A stretch of DNA of 64,000 bases, from assembly GCA_034437455.1 (NCBI GenBank), contig DAOTUB010000225.1, positions 81,232 through 145,231 of the forward strand, written 5' to 3'. The notes under the pieces are model-generated. The model did no database searches. It was not told the DNA's origin and saw only the letters and a list, made by a program, of their open reading frames with translations. Shown piece by piece: positions 55,735-63,992 of this stretch (the stretch's first letter is position 1; each line of letters opens with the position of its first letter). A program made the translations under genes and the position numbers. The stretch comes from DAOTUB01 sp034437455. GTDB taxonomy: Bacteria; Chloroflexota; Anaerolineae; B4-G1.

Positions 55735-56925
55735 TCAGCGCTGCGATTCACCAGTCAGCTTCTGCCCGACGAGGAACAGCGCGACGATGAGTGCAACGGT
55801 CAGAAATCCCAGCATCCCCATGAGCGCCAATATTCCGCTCCCTGCAAGAGCGTACCAGACGCTATCCCCTGCACGTGCCAACGCACTGGCGCTCAGGAGC
55901 ACCACGCCCATGGCAGCTCCGTTCCACACCCCGTGGATGGTCACAGCAGCCGCGTAGGAACCTAGAAGACGAAGCGGTCTCTTCTTCCAGAACTGTCCCC
56001 AGCCCCAACCGACCAGCCCTCCAGTAAAACAGTGTATCGCCGTCGCGCCAAAGCGGGACACGGCCACCGCCGCCCACCCCTCCACACCGCCTAAAGCCCC
56101 GTTGAACAGATTCTCCACCAGTGCAAATCCGGCTCCACTGGCCACGCCCCACAGGAAAGCGCGCGCGGAACAGGGACGAATCCAACGGGCCATCATGCCG
56201 GCCGCCAATGCTTTGAAAGATTCCTCCACTAGAGGGACAATGATGGAAAACATCACCAGCGTGGAGATAGCTATCGTTGGTGAGAGTAAAAGTTGTGACG
56301 AATTCGCCACGTCCGCCAGCCAGGCCGGATCCCGCAGATCGCTCATCAGAGATGTGAGCCTTTCTTCCCCGCCAGGTACTGCCAGCGTCACCAGGAGCGC
56401 GGCCGCGACGAGGGTCAAGGCGATCAGCACCTCGCAGATCAGAGAAGCTCCCGTACCTATGAAACCGCCGCTGGCCACACCGGCGATAACTTCACGCCAG
56501 GAGCTTTTTTCTTCTGGCCCCATCTCACGTGACGCCCACCTTGTCAGTCCAAGCAAGATCAAAGGCGGAAAAGACATCGCCAGAACGTGAATGGGAGGCA
56601 GCAAAAAGGCCGTGGTCAGATGGAATGAACTGACCACGGCCCCCAGGACAATGAAAAGCGCGAGCAGGAACCCCAAGCGCCAAAGGCGCGATGGGCTGAA
56701 AGGACGCGAGGGCCGCGCCTGCCAGCCATGCCATCCCTGAAGCGCCAGCGGAACGCCTAGCTCGAGGCCCAACGCTATCACACTGACCACTGGCAGTGTC
56801 TCAGCTACGGTCAACCTCCCCCGGCTGGCGAGGAACCATGCCAACGCCAGTCCACTTCCAAAGAGCAGGAGGGCGAGGAGACCTCCAACAATGCCGATGA
56901 TGAGCCACAGCGCGCGGCGTTGCAC
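55735..56925 (-). CDS. PrsW-family intramembrane metalloprotease
   Basis: 396 residues. PrsW motifs are VPLVEESFKALAA (paired Glu), GAGFALVENLF (the FxxEN motif), RFGATAIHCFTGG (zinc His) and VTIHGVWNGAA (HxxWN). About nine membrane segments. In Firmicutes PrsW cleaves an anti-sigma factor; here the target is unknown and the N-terminal hydrophobic part (about 160 residues) is longer than the core domain. The start ATG 56925 is close to the end of the next gene's stop. It is transcribed after the DsbA-cyclophilin gene in the same direction (20-bp gap). Confidence 0.82.
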   Translation of the reverse strand: MQRRALWLIIGIVGGLLALLLFGSGLALAWFLASRGRLTVAETLPVVSVIALGLELGVPLALQGWHGWQARPSRPFSPSRLWRLGFLLALFIVLGAVVSSFHLTTAFLLPPIHVLAMSFPPLILLGLTRWASREMGPEEKSSWREVIAGVASGGFIGTGASLICEVLIALTLVAAALLVTLAVPGGEERLTSLMSDLRDPAWLADVANSSQLLLSPTIAISTLVMFSIIVPLVEESFKALAAGMMARWIRPCSARAFLWGVASGAGFALVENLFNGALGGVEGWAAVAVSRFGATAIHCFTGGLVGWGWGQFWKKRPLRLLGSYAAAVTIHGVWNGAAMGVVLLSASALARAGDSVWYALAGSGILALMGMLGFLTVALIVALFLVGQKLTGESQR

Positions 56926-56945
56926 CTATCGTCCTTTGCTGTTGA

Positions 56946-58229
56946 TTACTCTTCCTCGATCAGAATCGTCTCGATGACGTCAGGCGCTGAATCCTCAGCG
57001 CCTGGTTGAGTCTTTGCGAGGCTCTCTGTGACATCCATCCCCTCAACGATCTTGCCGATGATAGTGTACGTGCCACTAAAGTCCGGCTGAGGCGCATAGG
57101 TGATAAAGAACTGGCTGCTGTTGCGACCCGGCGACGAAGTGTACAGCGCCACCATCCCGGCCTCGTCAAAGGTCAGATCGGGGCTGGTCTCGTCGCCGCA
57201 GAAATAACCAGGATAGGGAAAGCCAAGTCCCACGTTGGTGGGATCGCCGCTCTGGGCCACAAAGCCCGGCTCGACGTGAAAGAATGTAAGGTCGTCGTAC
57301 CATCCTTCCTGTGCCAGAAAGACGAAATTGTTGACATTGACGGGAGCCTGATCGTCGAACAGTTCGACGACAATGTCTCCTTTGCTCGTGCGAATAGTAG
57401 CGACATAGTCCTTCTCAGCATCGACCACCTGGGGTGGAAGCTCGGTGTATTGCTCTTCGGTCAGCAGCGTTAGACGGATAAAGGCGTCAATGAGAATGGG
57501 TTGAAGCCCTAGTTGTTGGGTGGGATAGACCACGCCGTTGATGATGTAGCTCGGCGTGCCCCCCAGGCCGATCTCGATGGCCGATTGAGTGTCAGCGTCA
57601 ACTTTATCCTTGTAAACGTGATCGTCCAACTCCTGAGTAAATCGCTCGACGTCGAGTTCCAGTTCCTCTGCGTATTCGATCAATTTTGTTCGTGTTTCGT
57701 CGACCGAGAGCGGGTTCCATTCTTGTTGGCGCTCGTAGATCAAGTCGTGAATCTCCCAGAACTTGCCCTGAGCGCCGGCGGCTTCAGTAGCTTCAGCGGT
57801 GATGATCGCCTTATCGTGGAAACTCAGCGCAAAGTGGCGGTATACACTTCGAAAGTTCTCGCCGTGTGTATCTTCCAGATACACTCTCAGCGTGGATAAC
57901 GCTGAGCAGGCCGGGCACTGGAAATCGGCGTACTCGATGAACGTGATGGCAGCGTCTTCCGAGCCGTGGATGTGCTCCTCTTCCGTCACGGGCGGAATGT
58001 TGGATGCAACCGGCAAAGTAAACAACTCGCAAGTAGCCGGTCCAGAAGGCTCTGGGGCTACGGTTGACTCGGCAGTGTCCGTTTCAGGGATGGGTGTGGG
58101 AGAGGGCGCCGACGTCGGCGACGGCGACAGTGTTGGTGACGGCGATGCGGGTGGCGGCGTCACTCCCCCGCCACATCCGGTAACCAACCCGAGTAGCAGG
58201 GCAATGAATAAAAGAACAGATTTGCGCAC
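56946..58229 (-). CDS. DsbA-like thioredoxin-fold lipoprotein fused to a cyclophilin domain
   Basis: About 427 residues. Start GTG 58229 follows a perfect AAGGAGG. The signal peptide is VRKSVLLFIALLLGLVTGC with lipobox VTGC, then a Pro/Ser/Thr-rich stretch. Domain 1 (about 85-280) is a DsbA/DsbC-like thioredoxin fold: YADFQCPACSALSTLRVYLE has the CPAC active site, and GLGGTPSYIING holds the cis-proline. Domain 2 (about 290-425) is a cyclophilin: STKGDIVVELFDDQAPVNV-like opening, then FFHVEPGFVAQSGDP and SSQFFITY. The catalytic Arg of cyclophilins (FHR in the family) is His here. It would sit outside the membrane and fold secreted proteins. Confidence 0.85.
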   Translation of the reverse strand: MRKSVLLFIALLLGLVTGCGGGVTPPPASPSPTLSPSPTSAPSPTPIPETDTAESTVAPEPSGPATCELFTLPVASNIPPVTEEEHIHGSEDAAITFIEYADFQCPACSALSTLRVYLEDTHGENFRSVYRHFALSFHDKAIITAEATEAAGAQGKFWEIHDLIYERQQEWNPLSVDETRTKLIEYAEELELDVERFTQELDDHVYKDKVDADTQSAIEIGLGGTPSYIINGVVYPTQQLGLQPILIDAFIRLTLLTEEQYTELPPQVVDAEKDYVATIRTSKGDIVVELFDDQAPVNVNNFVFLAQEGWYDDLTFFHVEPGFVAQSGDPTNVGLGFPYPGYFCGDETSPDLTFDEAGMVALYTSSPGRNSSQFFITYAPQPDFSGTYTIIGKIVEGMDVTESLAKTQPGAEDSAPDVIETILIEEE

Positions 58230-58732
58230 AAAAACCTCCTTAGTTTTATAGTTTAGCGCCAGGTACTCAAAGCCATCGTCTCGGAGCGCCCTGTCACGAT
58301 CTGCTCGCCTGTGACGCCCTCGGAAACGATGGCGAGAAACCTGGGAATCCATTTTGTGTTAGAAACCAAATCCACAGGTGGGCGGTATTGTACCATAAAT
58401 ATGGTGTTGTGCTAGTTTGAAAGACTTGACGAAATGTCCCCAGTGAGCCATAGAGATTTAGGCGGCAAAACAGATCGTATACCAATTGGAGGACATGCAC
58501 AGGGTAAACGAACGATTGGATCTAGGCAGATTCGTGGGGTAAAAATTGGACTGGAGGCCAACTTGAGCTAGAATACACAGCAAACTGATAATGGCCTGCT
58601 TCTGCTTTTCAGATGTCCCCACCTTGATACGGTTGCCAACTTGGCGTTTGACAGTGCTCGAGGCAAAGATATAATAGCTCGCCGAGCCAATACGCTCGTG
58701 CGATATGAGATGTGCAGAGGAAAAGGCAAGCA
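58230..58732. other. intergenic region between divergent folding and nuclease genes
   Basis: Holds the nuclease promoter (58648-58675) and the ribosome site of the GTG start on the minus strand. The remaining 400 bp show no gene, hairpin or repeat that I could support. Confidence 0.5.
58648..58675 (+). promoter_or_regulatory. promoter of the extracellular nuclease gene
   Basis: TTGACA (58648-58653), 16 nt, TATAAT (58670-58675), 57 bp upstream of the start codon. Both boxes are perfect. Confidence 0.8.
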
Positions 58733-60619
58733 ATGAAAACCAGAAATATACTCCTTCTATTTGCCGTGGCGATGTGGCTGCCCGCCCAGATCGCCGCTGC
58801 GCCTGTCGCTCCCACCTACGAAATTTTCGAGATCCAGGGTGACGGCGCCAACTCGCCTCTCAACGGCGACGTGGTCGCCACCCTCGACAACGTCGTGACC
58901 GCGGTCGGCCCCGACGGGTTCACCATCCAGACCCCCGACGCCCGCGACGACGGCGATCCCAACACCTCGAATGGCCTCCTTGTCTTCACGGATGCAGCTC
59001 CAACGGTCGCGGTCGGCGATCAGGTTGACGTTACAGGCAAAGTGATCGAGTTTTTCGATCTCACCGAGATCGTCGGCCCGCTAACCGTGGTCGTCGATTC
59101 GTCGGGGAACCCATTACCTGCCGCCGTACCCTTCGACGCCGCCACCCCATCGCCCGATCCGCCGCAGTCGGCGGTCGAGTTTGAGCGATTCGAGGGCATG
59201 CGAGTCGCCATCACCAGCGGCGTGGTGTGCGGACCGAACCAGACGTTCGACTCCGATCCCATCGCCGAGGTTTTCATCACTGCGGCATCGGAGCGCTGTT
59301 TCCGCGGGCCTGGCATCAAGTTCCCCAGAAGCGACGGTGACCTGCCCACCTGGGATGGCAACCCCGAGGTCTTTGAGCTCGATCCTGACCGGCTTGGTCT
59401 GCCGAACCAGGCGATCCCGGCCGGCTCGATCTTTGCCGCCGAAGGCGTCATCGGCTACGAGTTCGGCGGTTATGAACTCTGGCCCACGAGCCTCACCGTC
59501 GACCCGCTCTCTCTCCCGCGACCGGTGCGCAGCCGCAACGCCGACGAGTTCACCGTCGGCTCGCTCAATCTGTTTCGCCTCTTTGACGCTCACGACGATC
59601 CGCCGGGTTCGAGGGGGCGTGACGATACCGTCGTGAGCGCCGCCGAGTACAACACCCGGCGCGCCAAGCTCGCCGACTATATCCTCAACGTCCTGCGCGC
59701 CCCAGACATCCTGGGCGTGCAGGAGGCGGAAAAGATCGAGGTACTCCAGGATTTAGCCGCCGAGATCCACACGCTCGACGCCAGCGTGAGTTACACTGCC
59801 TATCTGGAGGAGGGGAACGACATCGGCACGATGGACGTGGGCTTTCTGGTGCGCGACACGGTGAGCGTTCGTGCGGTGACCCAGTTGGGTGCGGATGAGG
59901 TGTTGACGCTCGACGGCTCGCCGCTCCACGACCGACCGCCGCTCCTGCTCGAAGCCGACGCCGATCTAATCAGCATCGACAGCGGCACGCCCTCCCCCAT
60001 CGCCGTCATAGTCAACCACACCCGCTCTCTGGGCGGTATCGACGACCTCTTTGACGGCGATCGGGTGCAGCAAAAACGCCTCGAACAGGCCCAGTCGATC
60101 GCGCAAAAGGTGCAGGATTTCCAGACCGCCAACCCGACGACGCCGTTGGTGCTGATCGGCGACTATAATGCGTTCCAGTTCACCGACGGTTACGTCGACG
60201 TCATCGGCCAGATCGCTGGCGACGTTGACCCCGTGGAGAATACGCTCTCCGGTCCAGACCTGGTCGAGCCGAACCTCACCCGGCAAGTATTGCGCCTGCC
60301 TGCTGAGGAGCGGTACTCGTTTATCTTCCACGGGAACGCCGAGGCGCTTGACCACGCCTTGACCTCGGCGGCGGGCGATCCTCTCGTCCGCGGTTTCGAG
60401 TATGGGCGCGGTAACGCGGACGCGGCGGAACATCTCATCAACGATGGCTCGACACCGCTTGCCTCGTCGGATCACGATGGATTCGTACTTTTCCTTGAGA
60501 GGCAAACGGAACCTGTCGGCGACTACACAGGCTTGACGATCTGGCCGTGGGTTGCCCTGAGCATAGCGGTTGTTATGGGAGCCATCGGACTGATGCTCCT
60601 CAAGCAGCGCACAGCCTGA
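58733..60619 (+). CDS. secreted endonuclease/exonuclease/phosphatase-family nuclease (ExeM/NucH-like)
   Basis: About 628 residues. Signal peptide MKTRNILLLFAVAMWLPAQIA. An N-terminal OB-like part (about 30-250: QGDGANSPLNGDVVATLDNV, GDQVDVTGKVIEFF) is followed by the nuclease domain: FTVGSLNLFRLFD (Asn), DILGVQEAEK (catalytic Glu), LIGDYNAFQFT (Asp/Asn), DHALTS and SDHDGFVLFL (His). A C-terminal membrane segment (WVALSIAVVMGAIGLMLL) anchors it. This matches the ExeM/NucH type of extracellular nuclease, which degrades DNA outside the cell for nutrition or biofilm remodelling. The frame is open 7 codons upstream; ATG 58733 is the best start. Confidence 0.9.
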   Translation: MKTRNILLLFAVAMWLPAQIAAAPVAPTYEIFEIQGDGANSPLNGDVVATLDNVVTAVGPDGFTIQTPDARDDGDPNTSNGLLVFTDAAPTVAVGDQVDVTGKVIEFFDLTEIVGPLTVVVDSSGNPLPAAVPFDAATPSPDPPQSAVEFERFEGMRVAITSGVVCGPNQTFDSDPIAEVFITAASERCFRGPGIKFPRSDGDLPTWDGNPEVFELDPDRLGLPNQAIPAGSIFAAEGVIGYEFGGYELWPTSLTVDPLSLPRPVRSRNADEFTVGSLNLFRLFDAHDDPPGSRGRDDTVVSAAEYNTRRAKLADYILNVLRAPDILGVQEAEKIEVLQDLAAEIHTLDASVSYTAYLEEGNDIGTMDVGFLVRDTVSVRAVTQLGADEVLTLDGSPLHDRPPLLLEADADLISIDSGTPSPIAVIVNHTRSLGGIDDLFDGDRVQQKRLEQAQSIAQKVQDFQTANPTTPLVLIGDYNAFQFTDGYVDVIGQIAGDVDPVENTLSGPDLVEPNLTRQVLRLPAEERYSFIFHGNAEALDHALTSAAGDPLVRGFEYGRGNADAAEHLINDGSTPLASSDHDGFVLFLERQTEPVGDYTGLTIWPWVALSIAVVMGAIGLMLLKQRTA

Positions 60620-60665
60620 AAGCGTGTGACTCTGAGTGTGCGCTACCAGATAGAGGAAATAGGCA

Positions 60666-61469
60666 GTGAATAAACAAACCTTCCACTCAATTGGTCGTTT
60701 ACTATTGGTCATTGGTCATTTGTTATTCGTCATCGGCCTGGCCGCGTGTGCACCTCGTGACGACGTTTGGGAGCACGTGCGCGAGACCGGCATCCTGCGC
60801 GTGGGAATGGACGCCGGCTTTCCTCCTTTTGAGAGCATCGCCGCCGATGGAATGCTGATCGGGTTCGACGTGGACCTGGCAAGGGAGCTAAGTAGGAGGC
60901 TGGAAGTAGAGGCGCAATTCGTCGCTAATTTACCTTACGACGGTCTCTACGATGTGCTGACGGTGAACCGCGTGGACGTCGTCATCTCCGCCCTCGTCGT
61001 CAATCCTGGAAGGATGGAGGATTTTGCTTATTCGACTTCCTACTTTGACGCCGGACAGGTTCTGGTGATACGCTCTCCCACGAGTGAGGAGAGTAGCATT
61101 GAAGAGATGGCCGACTTGAGCGGTCGCACGCTGGCAGCCGAGTTCGGCACGCAGGGCGACCTGGAAGCGCGCAAGTGGGCGCGGCAATTAACGAATCTCA
61201 CCACCGTGCCCTATCAAACCGCAGCCGAGGCGCTGACTGCGGTCACGGCAGGCGAAACGGACGCGGCATTAGTGGATCGCGTCTCGGCGTTGGCGGCGAT
61301 CGAGCCAGGCGACGAGTTGACTATCGTAGAGAAATCAATCGTCGCGGAGCCTTACGCGGTGGCCATGCGTCGAGACAGCACACAACTGCTACGCGCGATC
61401 AACGAGGCGCTGGCAGAGATGGAAGTGGATGGGACACTGGAAGCGCTGGTAGACAAGTGGCTGAAGTAG
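60666..61469 (+). CDS. amino-acid ABC transporter substrate-binding lipoprotein (orphan)
   Basis: 267 residues. The SBP_bac_3 fold: ILRVGMDAGFPPFESIAADG, IGFDVDLARELSRR, YDGLYDVLTVNRVDVVIS, ALVVNPGRMEDFAYS, and DLSGRTLAAEFGTQGD. Lipobox GLAACAP gives Cys28. It binds a polar amino acid outside the membrane; no permease or ATPase gene is adjacent. Start GTG 60666. The signal peptide core (residues 9-24) is encoded by seven heptamers, mostly ATTGGTC-like (60690-60738). The stop codon TAG lies in the left end of a REP hairpin. Confidence 0.9.
   Translation: MNKQTFHSIGRLLLVIGHLLFVIGLAACAPRDDVWEHVRETGILRVGMDAGFPPFESIAADGMLIGFDVDLARELSRRLEVEAQFVANLPYDGLYDVLTVNRVDVVISALVVNPGRMEDFAYSTSYFDAGQVLVIRSPTSEESSIEEMADLSGRTLAAEFGTQGDLEARKWARQLTNLTTVPYQTAAEALTAVTAGETDAALVDRVSALAAIEPGDELTIVEKSIVAEPYAVAMRRDSTQLLRAINEALAEMEVDGTLEALVDKWLK
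60690..60738 (+). repeat. seven heptamers encoding the signal peptide core
   Basis: ATTGGTC, GTTTACT, ATTGGTC, ATTGGTC, ATTTGTT, ATTCGTC, ATCGGCC. Because 7 is not a multiple of 3, the reading frame rotates, giving a run of Leu, Val, Ile, Gly and one His. Confidence 0.75.
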
Positions 61470-61508
61470 GTCGGATTGCGTGCAACCTTTGGTTGCCTAC
61501 CGCCCTAC
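61466..61508. repeat. REP hairpin supplying stop codons for both converging genes
   Basis: GTAGGTCGGATT at the left end, a central hairpin GCAACC-TTT-GGTTGC, and CCGCCCTAC at the right end. TAG at 61467-61469 ends the binding-protein gene on the plus strand. TAG at 61507-61505 ends the amidinotransferase gene on the minus strand. Confidence 0.85.
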
Positions 61509-62452
61509 TGCTCCCGGCTCAGAATCCCCGTCATGCAGCCCATCCCCCCGGCAGCCTTGACCAGTTCGCCAATCTCCACCTCGACGCACTCGATCCCTGC
61601 TGCCTGGTACATCGCCACCGTGCGCGGACAGCCCGTCGGCATCAACACCCGCCGGGGAGCCAGGGCGACAAAGTTGAGCGCCATTCCCGGACGGGCTTCC
61701 TTCTCATCAGGCAGCCACAGTATCTCGAGTCCCCGCTTGCGCAGCGCGTTCACCACCCGATGGGGCGTCCTTCCCGGCCAGCCTACCGCCAGGTCGCGGT
61801 CGGCAAAATTGATCACGCCTTGCAGGTGCATGGTCCCAAAGGCGAGATCCACCCGCACCACCTCCACGCCAATCTCCTCCAAGATGCTTTGGACCTGCGC
61901 CGCGCCTTTATCGTTCGTGCGCAGCCCGGTGGTCACCAGCGCCATCCCCTCGTCCACCCACATGGCGTCGGCTCCCTCAAAGGCGCCGGTTCCCCGCACG
62001 CTGCGCAGGATGGGCACGCGCAGATCGGCCAGCCGCCGGGCGACGCGCACTTCCTCGCCAGCGCGCACGGTAGACGCAGGCCGGGCGAGGATAGCGCCCT
62101 CTGGCGTCATGAAAAAGAGATCGCGGAGAAAGAAATTATTGGGAGACGGAGTATCGACCGGCTCCAGGTAGTGGACGGTGACGCCCTCGCTGCGGTAGGC
62201 GTCGGCCAGCGCGTCGTGTTGGCGCCGTATCTGCTCCGGGTCTACGGGGGCCAACATCTGTACGTCGTTCGGTTCGGCCAGAGCATCGATCTCGGGACCA
62301 GGCCGGTGCAGCAATACCGCTCGAAGAGTCATACACTCGGAGGCCACGCCCCAGGGTCCCCAGAGTTGGCGCATTTCCTCGCGCGTCGTGGCGGTGCGCG
62401 GCGACCAGCCTGGGCCGCCATACGTAGCGGCGACGGGAGTTAGATTTGTCAT
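61505..62452 (-). CDS. amidinotransferase/arginine-deiminase-fold enzyme (DDAH-like)
   Basis: About 315 residues. The pentein fold: NNFFLRDLFFMTPEGAIL, GTGAFEGADAMWVDEG, FGTMHLQGVINFADRD (catalytic His) and GGMGCMTGILS near the end (catalytic Cys). This pattern fits dimethylarginine dimethylaminohydrolase or arginine deiminase, which hydrolyse the guanidino group to citrulline. The exact substrate is uncertain. The frame runs eight codons upstream of ATG 62452; AAGGAG supports 62452. A promoter-like TTGAAC-N16-TATCAT lies upstream on the minus strand. The stop codon lies in a REP element. Confidence 0.85.
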   Translation of the reverse strand: MTNLTPVAATYGGPGWSPRTATTREEMRQLWGPWGVASECMTLRAVLLHRPGPEIDALAEPNDVQMLAPVDPEQIRRQHDALADAYRSEGVTVHYLEPVDTPSPNNFFLRDLFFMTPEGAILARPASTVRAGEEVRVARRLADLRVPILRSVRGTGAFEGADAMWVDEGMALVTTGLRTNDKGAAQVQSILEEIGVEVVRVDLAFGTMHLQGVINFADRDLAVGWPGRTPHRVVNALRKRGLEILWLPDEKEARPGMALNFVALAPRRVLMPTGCPRTVAMYQAAGIECVEVEIGELVKAAGGMGCMTGILSREQ

Positions 62453-62508
62453 CAGGCATTTCTCCTTGTATATCAACGTTATATTGGTGATTTGGCGCTC
62501 ATGCCGCT

Positions 62509-62536
62509 ATGATACCACAGTCCGCCAGTTGTTCAA
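62509..62536 (-). promoter_or_regulatory. putative promoter of the amidinotransferase gene
   Basis: On the minus strand: TTGAAC (62536-62531), 16 nt, TATCAT (62514-62509). Confidence 0.5.
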
Positions 62537-62770
62537 AGTGCTTTTTGGAGAGCGTATCATGTTTGGGACAAGGGCCACAAACTGCCCGCCGATGATCTCC
62601 ATCACCCGATGGCAATCAACGGCTACGCTCTGCGCCGCAAAATGCGTTAAAAACGCATTGAAACAACCTGTTTCTAACAGGTTTTGAATACCAGCGGTAC
62701 GTTTCAACGTTCCGCGAGACAGCAACGAGCCATCTTGTCCCCAGCACGATATGCTCACCTTTTTGACGAT

Positions 62771-62799
62771 TTGTGCAAGGAAGCCGAGTAAGGTAAAAT
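62771..62799 (+). promoter_or_regulatory. putative promoter of the PLP dehydratase gene
   Basis: TTGTGC (62771-62776), 17 nt, TAAAAT (62794-62799), 40 bp before the start codon. Confidence 0.5.
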
Positions 62800-62838
62800 C
62801 GAGCAACAAACGAGTCAAAAATATTGGATGGGAGAGCG

Positions 62839-63816
62839 ATGAAATATATCCCCAGTTTCAAAGATGTGCTGGCGGCGGCGCAGCGTATCGAACCCTACGT
62901 GCATCGCACGCCCGTGCTGACCAGCCAAACGTTGAACCGGATGACGGGCGCTGAACTTTTTTTCAAATGCGAGAATCTACAGCGGGTGGGAGCCTTCAAG
63001 GCGCGGGGGGCATGCAACGCGGTCTTTGCGCTGACCAAAGAAGATGCCCAACGCGGGGTTGCAACCCACTCGTCGGGGAATCACGGCGCGGCGCTGGCCT
63101 ACGCTGCCGGGTTGCGCGGCGTTCCGGTCATCGTCGTGATGCCCGACAACGCCCCGCCAGTGAAGCGCGCGGCGGTGGAGGGGTACGGCGCGCAGATCGT
63201 GACCGCTGGCTCGCGTCCTTTGGAGCGCGAACACACGCTGGAGCACGTCTTACAGGAAACCAACGCGACGTTTGTGCATCCTTCTAATGACTCCTACGTG
63301 ATTGCCGGGCAGGGCACGGCGGCATTGGAACTCGTCGAGGATGTCCCCAACCTCGACATAGTGCTGGCGCCGGTCGGCGGCGGGGGGTTGCTGGCCGGGA
63401 CGGCGCTGGCGGTCGCTGAGCGATCGCCAGAGACGCGCATCATCGCCGCCGAGCCAGAGATGGCGAACGACGCCTATCGTTCGTTTCGCGATGGCAGGAT
63501 TTATCCGTCCGAGAACCCACAGACTATTGCTGATGGTCTACGAACCTCTTTGGGCGACGTGACCTTTCCCATCATCCGCGAGCACGTTGCGGATATCGTG
63601 ACGGTGAGCGAGCGGGGAATCATTGACGCGATGCGCCTGATCTGGGAGCGTATGAAGGTCATCGTCGAGCCATCCTCTGCTGTACCGGTGGCGGCGCTGT
63701 TTGAATCATTCGATCCTCAGGGGCTGCATGTCGGCGTCATCATCTCGGGCGGAAATGTGGACCTCGATCACTTGCCATGGCATAGAGTTCAGAACACGGA
63801 TGGCACAAAGGACTGA
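62839..63816 (+). CDS. PLP-dependent threonine/serine dehydratase-like enzyme
   Basis: About 325 residues. Fold type II PLP enzyme: TPVLTSQTLNRM, FFKCENLQRVGAFKARGA with the PLP lysine, SSGNHGAALAYAAG (the SGNHG phosphate loop), and the Gly-rich VGGGGLLAGTAL. IISGGNVDL near the end is common in the serine/threonine dehydratase and hydroxyaspartate ammonia-lyase group, so either activity (release of ammonia from Thr, Ser or 3-hydroxyaspartate) is possible. There is no C-terminal ACT domain, unlike regulated biosynthetic IlvA. ATG 62839 follows GGGAGAG; an upstream TTG is less likely. A strong hairpin follows its stop. Confidence 0.9.
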   Translation: MKYIPSFKDVLAAAQRIEPYVHRTPVLTSQTLNRMTGAELFFKCENLQRVGAFKARGACNAVFALTKEDAQRGVATHSSGNHGAALAYAAGLRGVPVIVVMPDNAPPVKRAAVEGYGAQIVTAGSRPLEREHTLEHVLQETNATFVHPSNDSYVIAGQGTAALELVEDVPNLDIVLAPVGGGGLLAGTALAVAERSPETRIIAAEPEMANDAYRSFRDGRIYPSENPQTIADGLRTSLGDVTFPIIREHVADIVTVSERGIIDAMRLIWERMKVIVEPSSAVPVAALFESFDPQGLHVGVIISGGNVDLDHLPWHRVQNTDGTKD

Positions 63817-63822
63817 AAAAAG

Positions 63823-63865
63823 GTAACCGTTCACCCTTCCCGGCGAGAGAGGGGTGAACGGTTAC
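63823..63865. terminator. 14-bp hairpin after the dehydratase gene
   Basis: GTAACCGTTCACCC (63823-63836) pairs with GGGTGAACGGTTAC (63852-63865). There is no T-run. Ends are GTAA/TTAC. It may terminate the transcript or be a REP relative. Confidence 0.65.
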
Positions 63866-63893
63866 AACTTGACTCCTGCAATTTAGTGATTCC

Positions 63894-63992
63894 AGACTTC
63901 GGAAGTCTTAAAATGTGGTTTACGAACCCGATTTTGAAGCAAAACAGGTTGATTTTGTTTCTGAAGTTCTTGACGATAGACTTCCGAAGTCT
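63894..63992. repeat. two short palindromes 84 bp apart
   Basis: AGACTTCGGAAGTCT at 63894-63908 and AGACTTCCGAAGTCT at 63978-63992, differing at one base. They are REP-like and at the edge of the window. Confidence 0.7.

Larger units (their letters stand above)
62453..62838. other. intergenic region with divergent promoters and two small hairpins
   Basis: Contains a minus-strand promoter (62509-62536), a plus-strand promoter (62771-62799), and two close hairpins: AATGCGTT-AAA-AACGCATT (62641-62659) and AACCTGTT-TCT-AACAGGTT (62665-62683). The hairpins could be part of a small RNA or a repeat. No gene was seen. Confidence 0.5.

Noticed and set aside
62641..62683. Two adjacent hairpins as a small RNA gene
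   Set aside because: No clear promoter or terminator of their own; they are only noted in the intergenic entry.
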